Part shown: positions 1-8,979 of the stretch, one piece after another | Position numbering within the stretch: position 1 is the first letter of the stretch | How the letters are laid out: the number at the start of each line of letters is the position of its first letter | Assembly (NCBI RefSeq): GCF_000092025.1 | Contig: NC_003062.2 | Coordinates: 2,520,001-2,584,000, forward strand | Length of the DNA stretch: 64,000 bases | Origin: Agrobacterium fabrum str. C58 | GTDB taxonomy: Bacteria > Pseudomonadota > Alphaproteobacteria > Rhizobiales > Rhizobiaceae | Reading direction: 5' to 3' | Program-made: the position numbers and the translations under genes | Notes under the pieces: generated by a model | Databases searched by the model: none | Told to the model about the DNA's origin: nothing | The model's input: only the letters and a program-made list of their open reading frames with translations

Positions 1-161
1 CCGTTCCCAAAATTCCTGAGGATCTCGTCCTGCAGACCTCGCAGGTCTATATTGATGCTTATGAACGCATCACCGGACAGCGCTTCGTTCCCGACGATAG
101 CGGCGAGACGCCGTTGGCGAGAGTACGCCGGAATCTGGAGCCGTTCTTCCCCGGAGTCTGA
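1..161 (+). CDS. purC: SAICAR synthetase (PurC-like), C-terminal end only
   Basis: Only the last 52 codons are in the window, read in the frame starting at base 3 and ending with TGA at 159-161. The peptide contains the segment QVYIDAYERITGQRF, which resembles the C-terminal end of phosphoribosylaminoimidazole-succinocarboxamide synthases. That cytosolic enzyme joins aspartate to CAIR in purine synthesis. The catalytic part lies outside the window, so the call rests on tail similarity recalled from the family. Rhizobia can carry more than one purC-like gene, so this may be a paralogue. The TetR gene starts 3 bases after the stop. Confidence 0.55.
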   Translation, partial: VPKIPEDLVLQTSQVYIDAYERITGQRFVPDDSGETPLARVRRNLEPFFPGV

Positions 162-164
162 CCC

Positions 165-824
165 GTGAACAAAACGATTGATCAGGTGAGAAAGGGCGAC
201 AGGAAAAGTGACCTTCCCGTGCGGCGCCGGCCTCGCCGTTCCGCCGAGGAAACCCGGCGGGACATTCTTGCCAAGGCCGAAGAGCTTTTCCGCGAGCGCG
301 GTTTCAATGCGGTGGCGATTGCCGATATCGCCTCGGCACTGAACATGTCTCCCGCCAATGTCTTCAAACATTTCAGCTCGAAGAATGCGCTCGTCGATGC
401 CATCGGCTTCGGACAGATCGGCGTTTTTGAACGGCAGATCTGTCCGCTCGACAAGAGCCATGCGCCGCTTGACAGGTTGCGTCATCTTGCGCGCAACCTG
501 ATGGAGCAGCACCACCAGGATCTCAATAAAAATCCCTATGTCTTCGAGATGATCCTGATGACCGCCAAGCAGGATATGAAATGCGGCGACTATTATAAGT
601 CCGTCATCGCGAAACTCCTGGCGGAAATCATTCGGGACGGCGTCGAGGCGGGGCTCTATATCGCCACCGACATTCCCGTGCTCGCGGAAACCGTGCTCCA
701 CGCCCTGACGAGCGTCATCCATCCCGTCCTCATCGCACAGGAAGATATCGGCAATTTGGCAACACGTTGTGATCAACTCGTTGATTTAATCGATGCGGGA
801 TTACGCAATCCGCTTGCTAAGTGA
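165..824 (+). CDS. ameR: TetR/AcrR family regulator, probable repressor of the downstream RND pump
   Basis: This is a 219-residue TetR-family protein. Residues about 27-75 form the helix-turn-helix domain, with the typical run from AEELFRERGFNAVAIADIA to NMSPANVFKHFSSKNALV. The remainder is an all-helical ligand and dimer domain without an obvious specific family. The start is a GTG at 165, three bases after the purC-like stop; a slightly later start is possible. The gene lies immediately upstream of, and in the same direction as, an RND efflux operon. In Agrobacterium an AmeR repressor is known to sit next to ameABC. Repression of the pump through palindromes in the 200-base gap is inferred, and the symbol is given by synteny. 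Confidence 0.75.
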   Translation: MNKTIDQVRKGDRKSDLPVRRRPRRSAEETRRDILAKAEELFRERGFNAVAIADIASALNMSPANVFKHFSSKNALVDAIGFGQIGVFERQICPLDKSHAPLDRLRHLARNLMEQHHQDLNKNPYVFEMILMTAKQDMKCGDYYKSVIAKLLAEIIRDGVEAGLYIATDIPVLAETVLHALTSVIHPVLIAQEDIGNLATRCDQLVDLIDAGLRNPLAK

Positions 825-848
825 CGATTCCCAATTTACGTCACCTTC

Positions 849-891
849 TCGCAATTGCTTGCGAAGCGCATAAGCCTGCGCTTCTATGCGC
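849..891. promoter_or_regulatory. Two adjacent inverted repeats upstream of ameA, candidate TetR operator
   Basis: The gap between the regulator and ameA holds TCGCAA (849-854) facing TTGCGA (859-864) with a 4-base spacer. It also holds GCGCATA (866-872) facing TATGCGC (885-891) with a 12-base spacer. Both pairs match perfectly. TetR-type operators are normally short palindromes in this position. The first pair, lying 25 bases after the regulator stop, could instead be part of a weak terminator, although no T-run follows. Confidence 0.4.
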
Positions 892-1023
892 GTGGCGGTC
901 CGGACAGAATGAGCGAATCGGGTCCCTTTCAAGGCCTTCGCCTGTCGTGTCTGTCTCCGGACGCGCATCCGCCGAGCGACATTGCGCTTATAGTTGAATG
1001 CGACCGATACGCAGGGAAGAACG

Positions 1024-2226
1024 ATGAGCCGACGTATTTTACCCCTATTTGCTTCTCTGTGTGTAACCGCGGTTCTGGCGGGATGCAGCGATGGCGGCGA
1101 AAGCAGCAAGTCCGCCGGCCAGGGTGCCGAGCGTCCGCCGTCTCCGGTCAGCGTCATCGTTATGAAGACCAGCGAATATCCTTTGACCACCGTTCTTCCC
1201 GGCCGCGCCAGCGCGTTCCAGACGGCGGAAATCCGCCCGCGTGTGACCGGTATCATCCGCGAAATTCCCTTCAAGGAAGGCAGCGAAGTCAAGCAGGGCG
1301 ACGTTCTCTACCAGATCGAGGACAACACCTATCTGGCGGAAGTGGCACAGGCCAAGGCAAGCGTGGCGAAGGCGGAAGCCAGCGTTCCGAGCGCCCAGGC
1401 AAACCTTGCGCGCTACGAGCGGCTGGTCAACAGCGGTGCGACGCAGATCGAATATGAAAACGCCAAGGTGACGCTGCTGCAGGCGCAAGCCGATGTGGCC
1501 CAGACCAAGGCGGCGCTGGAAACGGCGGAAATCAACCTCGATCTCACTAAAGTCCGCGCGCCTTTCGACGGCATTACCAGCGCAACCGCCTTCAGCATCG
1601 GCAACGTGGTGACGGCAAACCAGACCACGGCCTTGACGACGCTGCGCCGCATCGATCCGATCTATATCGACCTGATGGAATCCAGCACCAATCTTCTGCG
1701 TCTTAAAAAGGCAATCTCCTCTGGTCAGCTCGGTGGCGACACGAAGGAGACCGGCATCCATCTGACGCTGGAAGACGGCACTGAATATAAGCATGACGGC
1801 AAGATCGACATGTCCGACATGGCGGTGAGCGAAACCACGGGCACCTTCTCCATCCGTGCCCTGTTCGAAAACCCTGATGATCTTCTGCTTCCCGGCACCT
1901 ATGTCCGTGCCACGCTGACCATCGGCAAGGAAAAGGGCTTCCGCATTCCGCAACGCGCCGCGAGCCGCAACGCCAGCGGCGAACTGACCGCGAAATTCGT
2001 GACGGCGGAAAACAAGGTGGAAACCCGCACCTTCCCGTCCAGCCAGCAATCGGGCAATGCCTGGCTGGTGACGGAAAACGTCAAGGATGGCGACAAGCTC
2101 ATCGTCGACGGCTTCCAGTGGATTGCCGAAGGCGCCACTGTCGCACCGGTTGAAGTGACCATCGACGATCGCGGTATCGTCGTTCTGCCGCAGCAAGCTC
2201 CGCCTGCCGCCGCCCCCACGAAATAA
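1024..2226 (+). CDS. ameA: RND efflux periplasmic adaptor (membrane fusion protein)
   Basis: The 400-residue protein has the plan of an AcrA/MexA-type adaptor: lipoprotein signal, paired biotinyl-lipoyl halves around a long helical hairpin, and a beta-barrel domain. The chosen start at 1024 follows a GGGA-type ribosome site. It gives a short signal peptide ending in the lipobox LAGC with Cys21 as the predicted lipidated residue; an upstream ATG at 994 would add ten residues that do not fit. Residues about 95-165 are Ala/Gln/Glu-rich coiled-coil helices. The protein would be anchored in the inner membrane and bridge the pump encoded 53 bases downstream to the outer-membrane channel. Confidence 0.9.
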   Translation: MSRRILPLFASLCVTAVLAGCSDGGESSKSAGQGAERPPSPVSVIVMKTSEYPLTTVLPGRASAFQTAEIRPRVTGIIREIPFKEGSEVKQGDVLYQIEDNTYLAEVAQAKASVAKAEASVPSAQANLARYERLVNSGATQIEYENAKVTLLQAQADVAQTKAALETAEINLDLTKVRAPFDGITSATAFSIGNVVTANQTTALTTLRRIDPIYIDLMESSTNLLRLKKAISSGQLGGDTKETGIHLTLEDGTEYKHDGKIDMSDMAVSETTGTFSIRALFENPDDLLLPGTYVRATLTIGKEKGFRIPQRAASRNASGELTAKFVTAENKVETRTFPSSQQSGNAWLVTENVKDGDKLIVDGFQWIAEGATVAPVEVTIDDRGIVVLPQQAPPAAAPTK

Positions 2227-2279
2227 GCATGAGCACGAAACCCTCGGTCGAAGCTCGTAAAAGGTAAGGCAGGACTGCC

Positions 2280-5200
2280 ATGGCCCATTTCTTCATCCGG
2301 CGCCCCGTTTTTGCATGGGTTATCGCCATCGTCATCATGCTGGGCGGCGTCCTTGCGATCTGGACGCTGTCGATTTCGCAATACCCTGATATCGCGCCAA
2401 CGACGGTGCGCGTCAGCGCTACCTATAATGGTGCCAGTGCCGAAACCGTCGAAAAATCGGTGACGACCATCATCGAGGATGGCATGACCGGCCTCGACGA
2501 CCTCACCTATATGACCTCGTCATCCTCGACAGGTAGCGCCGAAGTGACATTGACCTTCGGTAACAGCATCCTGCCTGATATCGCGCAGGTTCAGGTGCAG
2601 AACAAGCTGCAGCTCGTCCAGTCACAATTGCCCGATACCGTGCAGCAGCAGGGTCTGCAGGTCAGCCGCTCGACATCGAGCATTCTGATGGTCGGCGCGT
2701 TGATCTCCACCGACGGCAAGCGCAACTCGGCCGATCTCGGCGACGTGTTCTCCTCGCGTGTCGAAGACCAGATCAAGCGTCTCGAAGGCGTGGGCAGCAT
2801 CAACGTCTTTGGTTCCGAATATGCGATGCGCATCTGGCTGGATCCGTTCAAGCTCAACAAATACCAGCTGACCACGGCCGACGTTACCGGCGCCATTCAA
2901 AGCCAGAACACCCAGGTTTCGGTCGGCTCGCTCGGCGCCGTACCGGCCGTCAAGGGCCAGCAGCTCAACGTGACGGTAACGGCGCAGAGCCAGCTCACCA
3001 CTGTCGCAGATTTCGAGAAGGTCATCCTCAAAGTCGAAAAGGACGGCGCAACGGTCCGCCTCAGCGACGTTGCCCGCATCGAGATCGGCCAGGAAACCTA
3101 TGGCGGCGATTCCCGCTCCAACGGCCGCCCTTCGGCCGGTTTCGCGGTCAACCTCGCCACCGGTGCGAACGCGCTCGACACGGCAGCGCGCGTGAAAGCG
3201 GCTCTGACCAATGTCGAAGGCTCGCTGCCGGAAGGCGTTTCGATCGAATATCCCTACGACACGACGCCCTTCGTAAAGCTGTCGATCGAGAAAGTGGTGC
3301 ATACGCTGATCGAGGCGATCATCCTCGTCTTCGTCGTGCTTCTGGTGTTCCTGCAAAACCTCAGGGCCACATTCATTCCGATGATCGCCGTGCCGGTGGT
3401 TCTGTTGGGAACATTCGGCGTGCTGGCATTGACAGGCTACTCGATCAATACGCTAACCATGTTCGCCATGGTTCTTGCGATCGGCCTTCTCGTCGATGAC
3501 GCCATCGTCGTCGTTGAAAACGTCGAGCGCATCATGTCGGAAGAGGGCCTGTCACCGGTCGAGGCGACCGAAAAATCGATGGGCGAGATCACCGGTGCGA
3601 TCATCGGCATCGCGCTCGTCCTGACCGCCGTGTTCATTCCGATGGCTTTCTTCGGTGGATCAACCGGCATCATCTATCGCCAGTTCTCGATCACCATCGT
3701 GTCGGCCATGCTGCTGTCCGCCGTGGTCGCCATCGTTCTGACGCCGGCGCTTTGCGCCACCATGCTAAAGCCGATCGACCACCATAAGAAAAAGCGTGGA
3801 CCGGGCGCATGGTTCAACCGCGGCTTTGGCAAAACGACGGACGGTTATGTGTCGTCCATCGGGTATCTGCTCAAGCGTCCGCTGCGCGTGATGATCATTT
3901 TCGCGGTCGTCATCGGTGGCTGCGTCTGGTTCTTCAGCAAGCTGCCGAGCTCGTTCCTGCCGCAGGAAGACCAGGGCGTGCTTCTGACGATCATCCAGAC
4001 GCCGACCGGCTCCAACATCGAACGCACCAACGAGGTGGTCAAGCAGGTCGAAAACTACTTCCGCGAAAAAGAAGCTGCCAATGTCGAATCGGTTTTCGGC
4101 GTGCTGGGTTTCAGCTTCAGCGGTTCCGGCCAGAACAACGCCATCGTCTTCACCAAACTCAAGGATTTCGCTGAACGAACCGCGCCCGATCAACATGCCG
4201 GTGCCATTGTGCAGCGCGCCATGGGCACCTTCTTCGGTTTCCGCGATGCGCAGGTGTTCCCGCTTCTGCCACCGGCCATTCAGGGCATGGGCACCTCGAG
4301 CGGTTTCTCGATGTATCTCGTGGATAGCGGCCGCAACGGCACCGATGCCCTGACCGCCTCATCGAAGGAACTGATCGCGCTTGCGACAGGCAATCCGAAG
4401 ATCAGCTCGCTTCGAAGCGACAGCCAGGACAATGAAACCCAGATGAAGATCGTTCTCGATCAGGAGAAGATGGGAGCCATGGGCGTCGATCTGTCCTCCG
4501 TGAACCTCATGCTGTCGACGATCTTTGCCGGCCGGGATGTCAATGACTTCACCCTGAACGGCGAACTCAAGCCCGTCTATGTCCAGGGTGACGCGCCCTA
4601 TCGCATGCAGCCGGACGACCTGAAATATTGGTATGCCCGCAATACCACCGGCGAGATGGTGCCATTCTCCTCCTTCAGCGAGGTGAAGTGGGTCAACGCG
4701 CCGCCGTCTCTCGCCCGCTTCAACGGTACAGGCGCGATCTCGCTGGAAGGTACCGCGGGCACGGGCGTGGCCTCCGGTGAAGCCATGGACGAGATGGAAC
4801 GTCTGACGGCAAGCCTGCCGGGCGGTTACACCGTGGCGTGGCAGGGCATTTCCTATCAGGAGCGACTTTCCGGTTCACAGGCGCCGATGCTCTACGCGCT
4901 GTCGGTTCTCATCGTGTTCCTTTGCCTTGCTGCCCTCTATGAAAGCTGGTCGATCCCCTTCTCGGTCATCCTGGCCGTCCCGGTGGGCGTCCTCGGTGCC
5001 TTGACTGCGGCCCATTTCTTCGGCCAGACGAACGACGTCTACTTCAAGGTTGGCCTGCTGACGACCATCGGCCTTGCTGCGAAAAACGCGATCCTCATCG
5101 TCGAATTCGCCAAGGAGAGGCAGGAGCATGGGTTAAGTCTGGTGGAAGCGGCGCTGGAGGCAGCGAAGCTGCGCCTGCGCCCGATCATCATGACGTCGCT

Positions 5201-5369
5201 TGCCTTCATCCTCGGCGTTGTGCCTCTCGCAATCGCAACCGGAGCGGGTTCCGCCGCACAAAATGCAATCGGTATTGGGGTTCTGGGTGGTATGCTTTCT
5301 GCAACACTGCTCGGAATTTTCTTCGTTCCGTCCTTTTTCGTCATCATTCGCCGCCTTTCAAGGCGTTAA
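2280..5369 (+). CDS. ameB: RND multidrug efflux pump, inner-membrane subunit (HAE1 family)
   Basis: The 1029-residue length and sequence are typical of AcrB/MexB proton-driven drug pumps. The N-terminus MAHFFIRRPVFAWVIAI is the first membrane helix. Two large periplasmic loops separate two bundles of six helices. TM4 carries the paired aspartates in GLLVDDAIVVVENVER that relay protons. The family exports dyes, antibiotics, detergents and plant compounds through a rotating trimer. AmeABC of Agrobacterium has been linked to beta-lactam tolerance; substrates here are inferred only. The gene is co-directional with the adaptor and channel genes, but 149 bases with strong secondary-structure potential separate it from the channel gene. 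Confidence 0.93.
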   Translation: MAHFFIRRPVFAWVIAIVIMLGGVLAIWTLSISQYPDIAPTTVRVSATYNGASAETVEKSVTTIIEDGMTGLDDLTYMTSSSSTGSAEVTLTFGNSILPDIAQVQVQNKLQLVQSQLPDTVQQQGLQVSRSTSSILMVGALISTDGKRNSADLGDVFSSRVEDQIKRLEGVGSINVFGSEYAMRIWLDPFKLNKYQLTTADVTGAIQSQNTQVSVGSLGAVPAVKGQQLNVTVTAQSQLTTVADFEKVILKVEKDGATVRLSDVARIEIGQETYGGDSRSNGRPSAGFAVNLATGANALDTAARVKAALTNVEGSLPEGVSIEYPYDTTPFVKLSIEKVVHTLIEAIILVFVVLLVFLQNLRATFIPMIAVPVVLLGTFGVLALTGYSINTLTMFAMVLAIGLLVDDAIVVVENVERIMSEEGLSPVEATEKSMGEITGAIIGIALVLTAVFIPMAFFGGSTGIIYRQFSITIVSAMLLSAVVAIVLTPALCATMLKPIDHHKKKRGPGAWFNRGFGKTTDGYVSSIGYLLKRPLRVMIIFAVVIGGCVWFFSKLPSSFLPQEDQGVLLTIIQTPTGSNIERTNEVVKQVENYFREKEAANVESVFGVLGFSFSGSGQNNAIVFTKLKDFAERTAPDQHAGAIVQRAMGTFFGFRDAQVFPLLPPAIQGMGTSSGFSMYLVDSGRNGTDALTASSKELIALATGNPKISSLRSDSQDNETQMKIVLDQEKMGAMGVDLSSVNLMLSTIFAGRDVNDFTLNGELKPVYVQGDAPYRMQPDDLKYWYARNTTGEMVPFSSFSEVKWVNAPPSLARFNGTGAISLEGTAGTGVASGEAMDEMERLTASLPGGYTVAWQGISYQERLSGSQAPMLYALSVLIVFLCLAALYESWSIPFSVILAVPVGVLGALTAAHFFGQTNDVYFKVGLLTTIGLAAKNAILIVEFAKERQEHGLSLVEAALEAAKLRLRPIIMTSLAFILGVVPLAIATGAGSAAQNAIGIGVLGGMLSATLLGIFFVPSFFVIIRRLSRR

Positions 5370-5375
5370 CAAAAC

Positions 5376-5472
5376 AAAAATGGGCTGTGCCAACCGTTAA
5401 TACGCTGCTAGAAATGTAGCCGATTTGGCTAATGCACGTTTCTAGGGCATATCGACCGCGCAGCCCATTTTT
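5376..5472. repeat. Nested three-level inverted repeat between ameB and ameC
   Basis: Three perfect inverted repeats sit inside one another. The outer arms are AAAAATGGGCTG (5376-5387) and CAGCCCATTTTT (5461-5472). The middle arms are CTAGAAA (5408-5414) and TTTCTAG (5439-5445). The inner arms are TAGCC (5417-5421) and GGCTA (5427-5431). Transcribed RNA could fold into one long interrupted hairpin whose right arm ends in five U residues. It fills most of the gap before the channel gene. It may act as a partial terminator or mRNA processing element, or be a copy of a small repeat family. Confidence 0.6.
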
Positions 5473-5518
5473 CAGCAAGCCGCGCTCGGTAAGCCAACCT
5501 AAGAATTGGGAAAATTAC

Positions 5519-6973
5519 ATGCTGTCTATTCGCGCCACTCTTCCCCTGACAATGCTGCTGCTTTCAGGCTGTGTTGTCGGGCCAGACCACCAGACGCCGG
5601 AAATTCAATTGCCGGGCAAGTTTGCGGAAGCCGGAAAAACCAGTAATGGCGACATCAGCACCGTGGCATGGTGGAATGCATTCAACGACAGCCGCCTCAA
5701 TGGTTACGTTTCCACCGGCCTCACGCAGAACCTGACGGTTCTGCAGGCGATCGAGCGCATCAATCAGGCTCAATCCAACATTACCGTGGCTGGCGCGGGC
5801 TCTCTACCGAGCCTGACCTCCACATTCCGTCACCAGACCCAGGGCAGCGGCGGAAGCCTGCCTTCCACGAACGATAACGTCACCAACACGACGAGCAATG
5901 CTTTCAACGTCGGCTGGTTGCTGGACCTGTTCGGCCAATACCGTCGCGCTCAGGAAAGCGCGGGCGCATCGCTCGATGCCGCCTATGCAACGGCCAACGT
6001 TCAGCGCCTGACCTTGATCTCCGCTGTTACGTCCGCCTACATCGACGTGCGCTATTATCAGGAGCGTCTGGCGATCGCCCGTCAGAACCTCGGTTCTCGT
6101 CGCGAGACACTCAGCCTGACGAAGTTGCAGCTGGACGCCGGTGCGGCTTCCCGCCTGGACGTCGTTCAGTCCGAAGGTCTCGTGAATTCCACGCTTGCTC
6201 AAATGCCGGCGCTGGAAACGAATTTCCGTCGCGCAGCACACCGCATCGCGACCCTGCTCGGCATGCCAGCCGACTCGCTTGTGATGGAGCTTCAAAGAGG
6301 CGCGCGCCAGCCTGTTGCCCGCACCATTCCGCGTACTGGTATTCCGGCCGACCTTATTCGCAACAGACCGGATATCCGCGTTGCTGAACGCCAGCTCGCG
6401 GCTGCGGTGGCGGATATTGGCGTTGCAGAGGCGCAGCTCTATCCAAGCATCACGCTGAGCGGTTCGATTACACCGAGCTTCACCAAAATCAGCAATGGTG
6501 CGAGCGGCACGTCCAATGGCTGGGGCTTTGGCCCTTCGATCACGCTGCCGATCCTTGATGGCGGAAGACTGCGCGCTGGCGTTGACATCCAGAAGTCCGT
6601 TGCCCGTGAACAGTACCTTGCCTGGAAGGCGACCGTTCTGAATGCGGTGGAAGAAGTCGAAAACGCCCTGACTGCGCTTAATCGCGATCAGCAGACGGTC
6701 AGTGCGTATCGCAGAACCGTTTCCTCCTATCAGGAGGCGCTCTCGCTGGCGACCGCCAGCTATCGCGATGGCGCGTCCTCGCTCCTTGATGTTCTCGACG
6801 CCCAGCGTAACGTCTCCGACGCCCAGTCACAGCTTGCAACGGCCATCCAGCAGGCGGCGCAGGATTACGTAGCATTGAGCGTTGCACTCGGCGGCGGTTA
6901 CGCCGTTGGCCAGACGGCCACATCGAAGGGTGGTCCGACGATCGCCGCTGCTGTTGCTGCCAAGCGTATGTAA
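5519..6973 (+). CDS. ameC: RND efflux outer-membrane channel lipoprotein (TolC/OprM type)
   Basis: The 484-residue protein matches NodT/OprM-family outer-membrane factors. The start at 5519 gives a lipoprotein signal ending LLSGC, with Cys18 as the lipidation site and VGPDHQTPEI immediately after it, a common opening in this family. Two repeated halves of the OEP domain follow; features include SLDAAYATANVQRL and RNRPDIRVAERQLAAA, the latter a family hallmark. The trimer would form the exit duct for the AmeAB pump. An earlier in-frame ATG at 5432 lies inside the nested repeat and would spoil the lipoprotein signal. A clear terminator follows the stop. Confidence 0.88.
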   Translation: MLSIRATLPLTMLLLSGCVVGPDHQTPEIQLPGKFAEAGKTSNGDISTVAWWNAFNDSRLNGYVSTGLTQNLTVLQAIERINQAQSNITVAGAGSLPSLTSTFRHQTQGSGGSLPSTNDNVTNTTSNAFNVGWLLDLFGQYRRAQESAGASLDAAYATANVQRLTLISAVTSAYIDVRYYQERLAIARQNLGSRRETLSLTKLQLDAGAASRLDVVQSEGLVNSTLAQMPALETNFRRAAHRIATLLGMPADSLVMELQRGARQPVARTIPRTGIPADLIRNRPDIRVAERQLAAAVADIGVAEAQLYPSITLSGSITPSFTKISNGASGTSNGWGFGPSITLPILDGGRLRAGVDIQKSVAREQYLAWKATVLNAVEEVENALTALNRDQQTVSAYRRTVSSYQEALSLATASYRDGASSLLDVLDAQRNVSDAQSQLATAIQQAAQDYVALSVALGGGYAVGQTATSKGGPTIAAAVAAKRM

Positions 6974-6998
6974 CCAGCGCCAAAAAAGACAAACAAAG

Positions 6999-7025
6999 AG
7001 CCCGCGTTTCGACGCGGGCTTTTTG
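6999..7025 (+). terminator. Rho-independent terminator of the efflux operon
   Basis: A perfect 8-bp stem, AGCCCGCG (6999-7006) with CGCGGGCT (7013-7020), closes a six-base loop and runs into TTTTTGTT. It lies 26 bases after the ameC stop. Confidence 0.9.
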
Positions 7026-7040
7026 TTATTTCACGTCACA

Positions 7041-7070
7041 AAATAAAAAAAGCACCGGTCGCCCGGTGCT
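7041..7070 (-). terminator. Rho-independent terminator of efp
   Basis: On the minus strand the stem AGCACCGG (7070-7063) pairs with CCGGTGCT (7058-7051) around a 4-base loop and is followed by a T-rich tail, complementary to AAATAAAAAA at 7041-7050. It lies just downstream of the efp stop and faces the ameC terminator. Confidence 0.88.
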
Positions 7071-7093
7071 TTGTGCTTACCCAGCCTTCAGGC

Positions 7094-7663
7094 TCAGTTC
7101 TTGGCGCGCTCGACGTAGGAATTGTCTTCCGTTGCGATGACCACGCGGATGCCGGCATCGATATGCGGCGGAACCATCGTGCGGATGCCATTGGAGAGAA
7201 TTGCCGGCTTGTAGGAAGAAGAAGCCGTCTGGCCCTTCACAACCGGTTCCGTTTCCACGATTTCCAGCGTGACATGACGCGGCAGTTCGACAGCCAGCGG
7301 ATTGCCTTCGTGAATGGAAAGAACGCAGGTCATGCCTTCCTGCAGATAGGCCTTCTGGTCACCCATCGTCTCGACATCGACCACGACCTGATCGTAGTTC
7401 TCAGGGTTCATGAAGTGGAAGCCTTCGCCATCTTCATAAAGGAACTGGAAGTTCAGGTCCTCGACGAAAGCCCGCTCGACCTGCTCGGTGGTGCGCCAGC
7501 GCTCGGAGACCTTCGTGCCATCAACGATGCGGCGCATGTCCACCTGCGTGACCGGCGTACCCTTGCCCGGGTGGAAGTTCTGCGCGGTGAGAACGACGTA
7601 AAGCTTGCCGTCCACGTCGAGAACATTGCCCTTGCGGACAGATGAGGCGATAACCTTGACCAT
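7094..7663 (-). CDS. efp: Translation elongation factor P
   Basis: The 189-residue protein has the standard EF-P length and three-domain beta-barrel plan. EF-P enters ribosomes stalled on consecutive prolines and stimulates peptide-bond formation. The modification loop HPGKG places Lys34 at the position that EpmA beta-lysylates in enterobacteria. The genes for EpmA and EpmB lie divergently next door, which supports lysyl-type modification rather than the rhamnosyl-arginine type. The start codon ATG at 7663 begins the canonical [15 protein letters not shown]. The gene has its own terminator and is probably monocistronic. Confidence 0.96.
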   Translation of the reverse strand: MVKVIASSVRKGNVLDVDGKLYVVLTAQNFHPGKGTPVTQVDMRRIVDGTKVSERWRTTEQVERAFVEDLNFQFLYEDGEGFHFMNPENYDQVVVDVETMGDQKAYLQEGMTCVLSIHEGNPLAVELPRHVTLEIVETEPVVKGQTASSSYKPAILSNGIRTMVPPHIDAGIRVVIATEDNSYVERAKN

Positions 7664-7769
7664 ATGACTTCCTTGTAACTCGATGAAATGCGTCGTAAAG
7701 GACTGCGCGGCAGCACCGGCCCCGGCAGACGTTTTGTCTTTTTTCTGGGGCGCAACTACCTTAAATCCG

Positions 7770-7801
7770 CGCGAATTGCCAGCCTTCTACAGCAATTCGC
7801 G
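7770..7801. promoter_or_regulatory. Perfect 10-bp inverted repeat in the efp/epmA divergent region
   Basis: CGCGAATTGC (7770-7779) faces GCAATTCGCG (7792-7801) with a 12-base spacer. A third GAATTGC copy lies at about 7828-7834. The element sits in the 251-base region between two divergent starts and could be a shared operator or a stem in the efp 5' leader. No regulator can be named. Confidence 0.4.
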
Positions 7802-7914
7802 GAGGAGTGCCTAGCGGTTTTCCGCCCGGAATTGCTTTAAATGATGCATTCAGGCGTTTTGCGGACTGTTTCCCCGCAATCGGGCGCCGCAGAGAAGACA
7901 GAAAAGAACAGACG

Positions 7915-8979
7915 ATGCGCGCAAGCAACGAGACAATGTCGCCCTGGTGGACACCTGATGTCCACGCCGATCGCCGCGCTTTTCTCCTTGGCCGCAACGC
8001 GATCCAGTCGGCCTTCCGCGGCTATTTCGCCCGTGCCGATTTTCTGGAAGTCGATACCGCGACCCTGCAGGTTTCCCCCGGCAATGAAGCGCATCTGCAC
8101 GCCTTTGCCACCGACGGCCTGACGCCGGGCGGCGAGGCCGTGCCGCTCTATCTCCATACCTCGCCGGAATTCGCCTGCAAAAAGCTGCTCGCCGCCGGTG
8201 AAAAACGCATTTCCTGTTTCGCTCATGTTTACAGGAACCGGGAAAGGGGCCCCCTGCACCACCCGGAATTCACCATGCTGGAATGGTATAGGGTCGGCGA
8301 AACCTATGAGAGCCTGATGAAGGACAGCGCCAATCTTCTGGCGCTTGCGGCCGAAACAACCGGGACGAAACATTTCACCTATCGCGGCCGCAGTGTCGAT
8401 CCCTTCCTCGAGCCGGAACGTCTGAGCGTTGCCGAGGCCTTCGAACGTTATGCCGGTATCGATCTTCTGGCGACCATCGGCCGCAATGGCGAAACGGATG
8501 AACGGCACCTCGCCGCAAGCCTCACCAATGCCGGCATTCGTGTGGCCGATGACGATACCTGGGCGGATATGTTCAGCCGCGTCATCGTCGAGCGCGTGGA
8601 GCCGGAACTCGGTTTCGGCCGCGCAACCATTCTTGATGAATATCCCACCAGCGAAGCGGCCCTTGCCCGCAAATCGCCTGGCGATGCCCGAGTGGCGGAA
8701 CGCTTCGAGCTTTATGCCTGCGGCGTGGAACTTGCCAATGCCTTCGGTGAATTGACCGATGCTGCCGAACAGAGACGCCGTTTCGAAATGGAGATGGCCG
8801 AGAAACTGCGGGTTTATGGAGAGACCTATCCACTGGACGAGGATTTTCTGGCCGCACTTGCGATCATGCCCCCGGCAAGCGGCATAGCGCTCGGTTTCGA
8901 CCGGCTGGTGATGTTGGCAACCGGCGCACCCCGCATCGATCTCGTCATGTGGGCGCCCGTCGCGGAATATGGACGATGA
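7915..8979 (+). CDS. epmA: EF-P--(R)-beta-lysine ligase (EpmA/GenX/PoxA)
   Basis: The 354-residue protein is a stand-alone class II lysyl-tRNA-synthetase catalytic core without an anticodon-binding domain. It activates (R)-beta-lysine with ATP and transfers it to EF-P Lys34. Motif 2 appears in AHVYRNRERGPLHHPEFTML, and motif 3 as ASGIALGFDRLVML near the C-terminus. The ATG at 7915 follows a purine-rich stretch and gives MRASNETMSPWW, near the usual length; an upstream in-frame start at 7807 would overlap the palindrome region. Its stop overlaps the epmB start as ATGA, so the two enzymes are translationally coupled. efp is divergent. Confidence 0.93.
   Translation: MRASNETMSPWWTPDVHADRRAFLLGRNAIQSAFRGYFARADFLEVDTATLQVSPGNEAHLHAFATDGLTPGGEAVPLYLHTSPEFACKKLLAAGEKRISCFAHVYRNRERGPLHHPEFTMLEWYRVGETYESLMKDSANLLALAAETTGTKHFTYRGRSVDPFLEPERLSVAEAFERYAGIDLLATIGRNGETDERHLAASLTNAGIRVADDDTWADMFSRVIVERVEPELGFGRATILDEYPTSEAALARKSPGDARVAERFELYACGVELANAFGELTDAAEQRRRFEMEMAEKLRVYGETYPLDEDFLAALAIMPPASGIALGFDRLVMLATGAPRIDLVMWAPVAEYGR

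Noticed and set aside
855..1457. A 200-codon frame overlapping the start of ameA
   Set aside because: It overlaps the ameA lipoprotein signal region in another frame, has biased Arg/Gly-rich content and resembles no protein.
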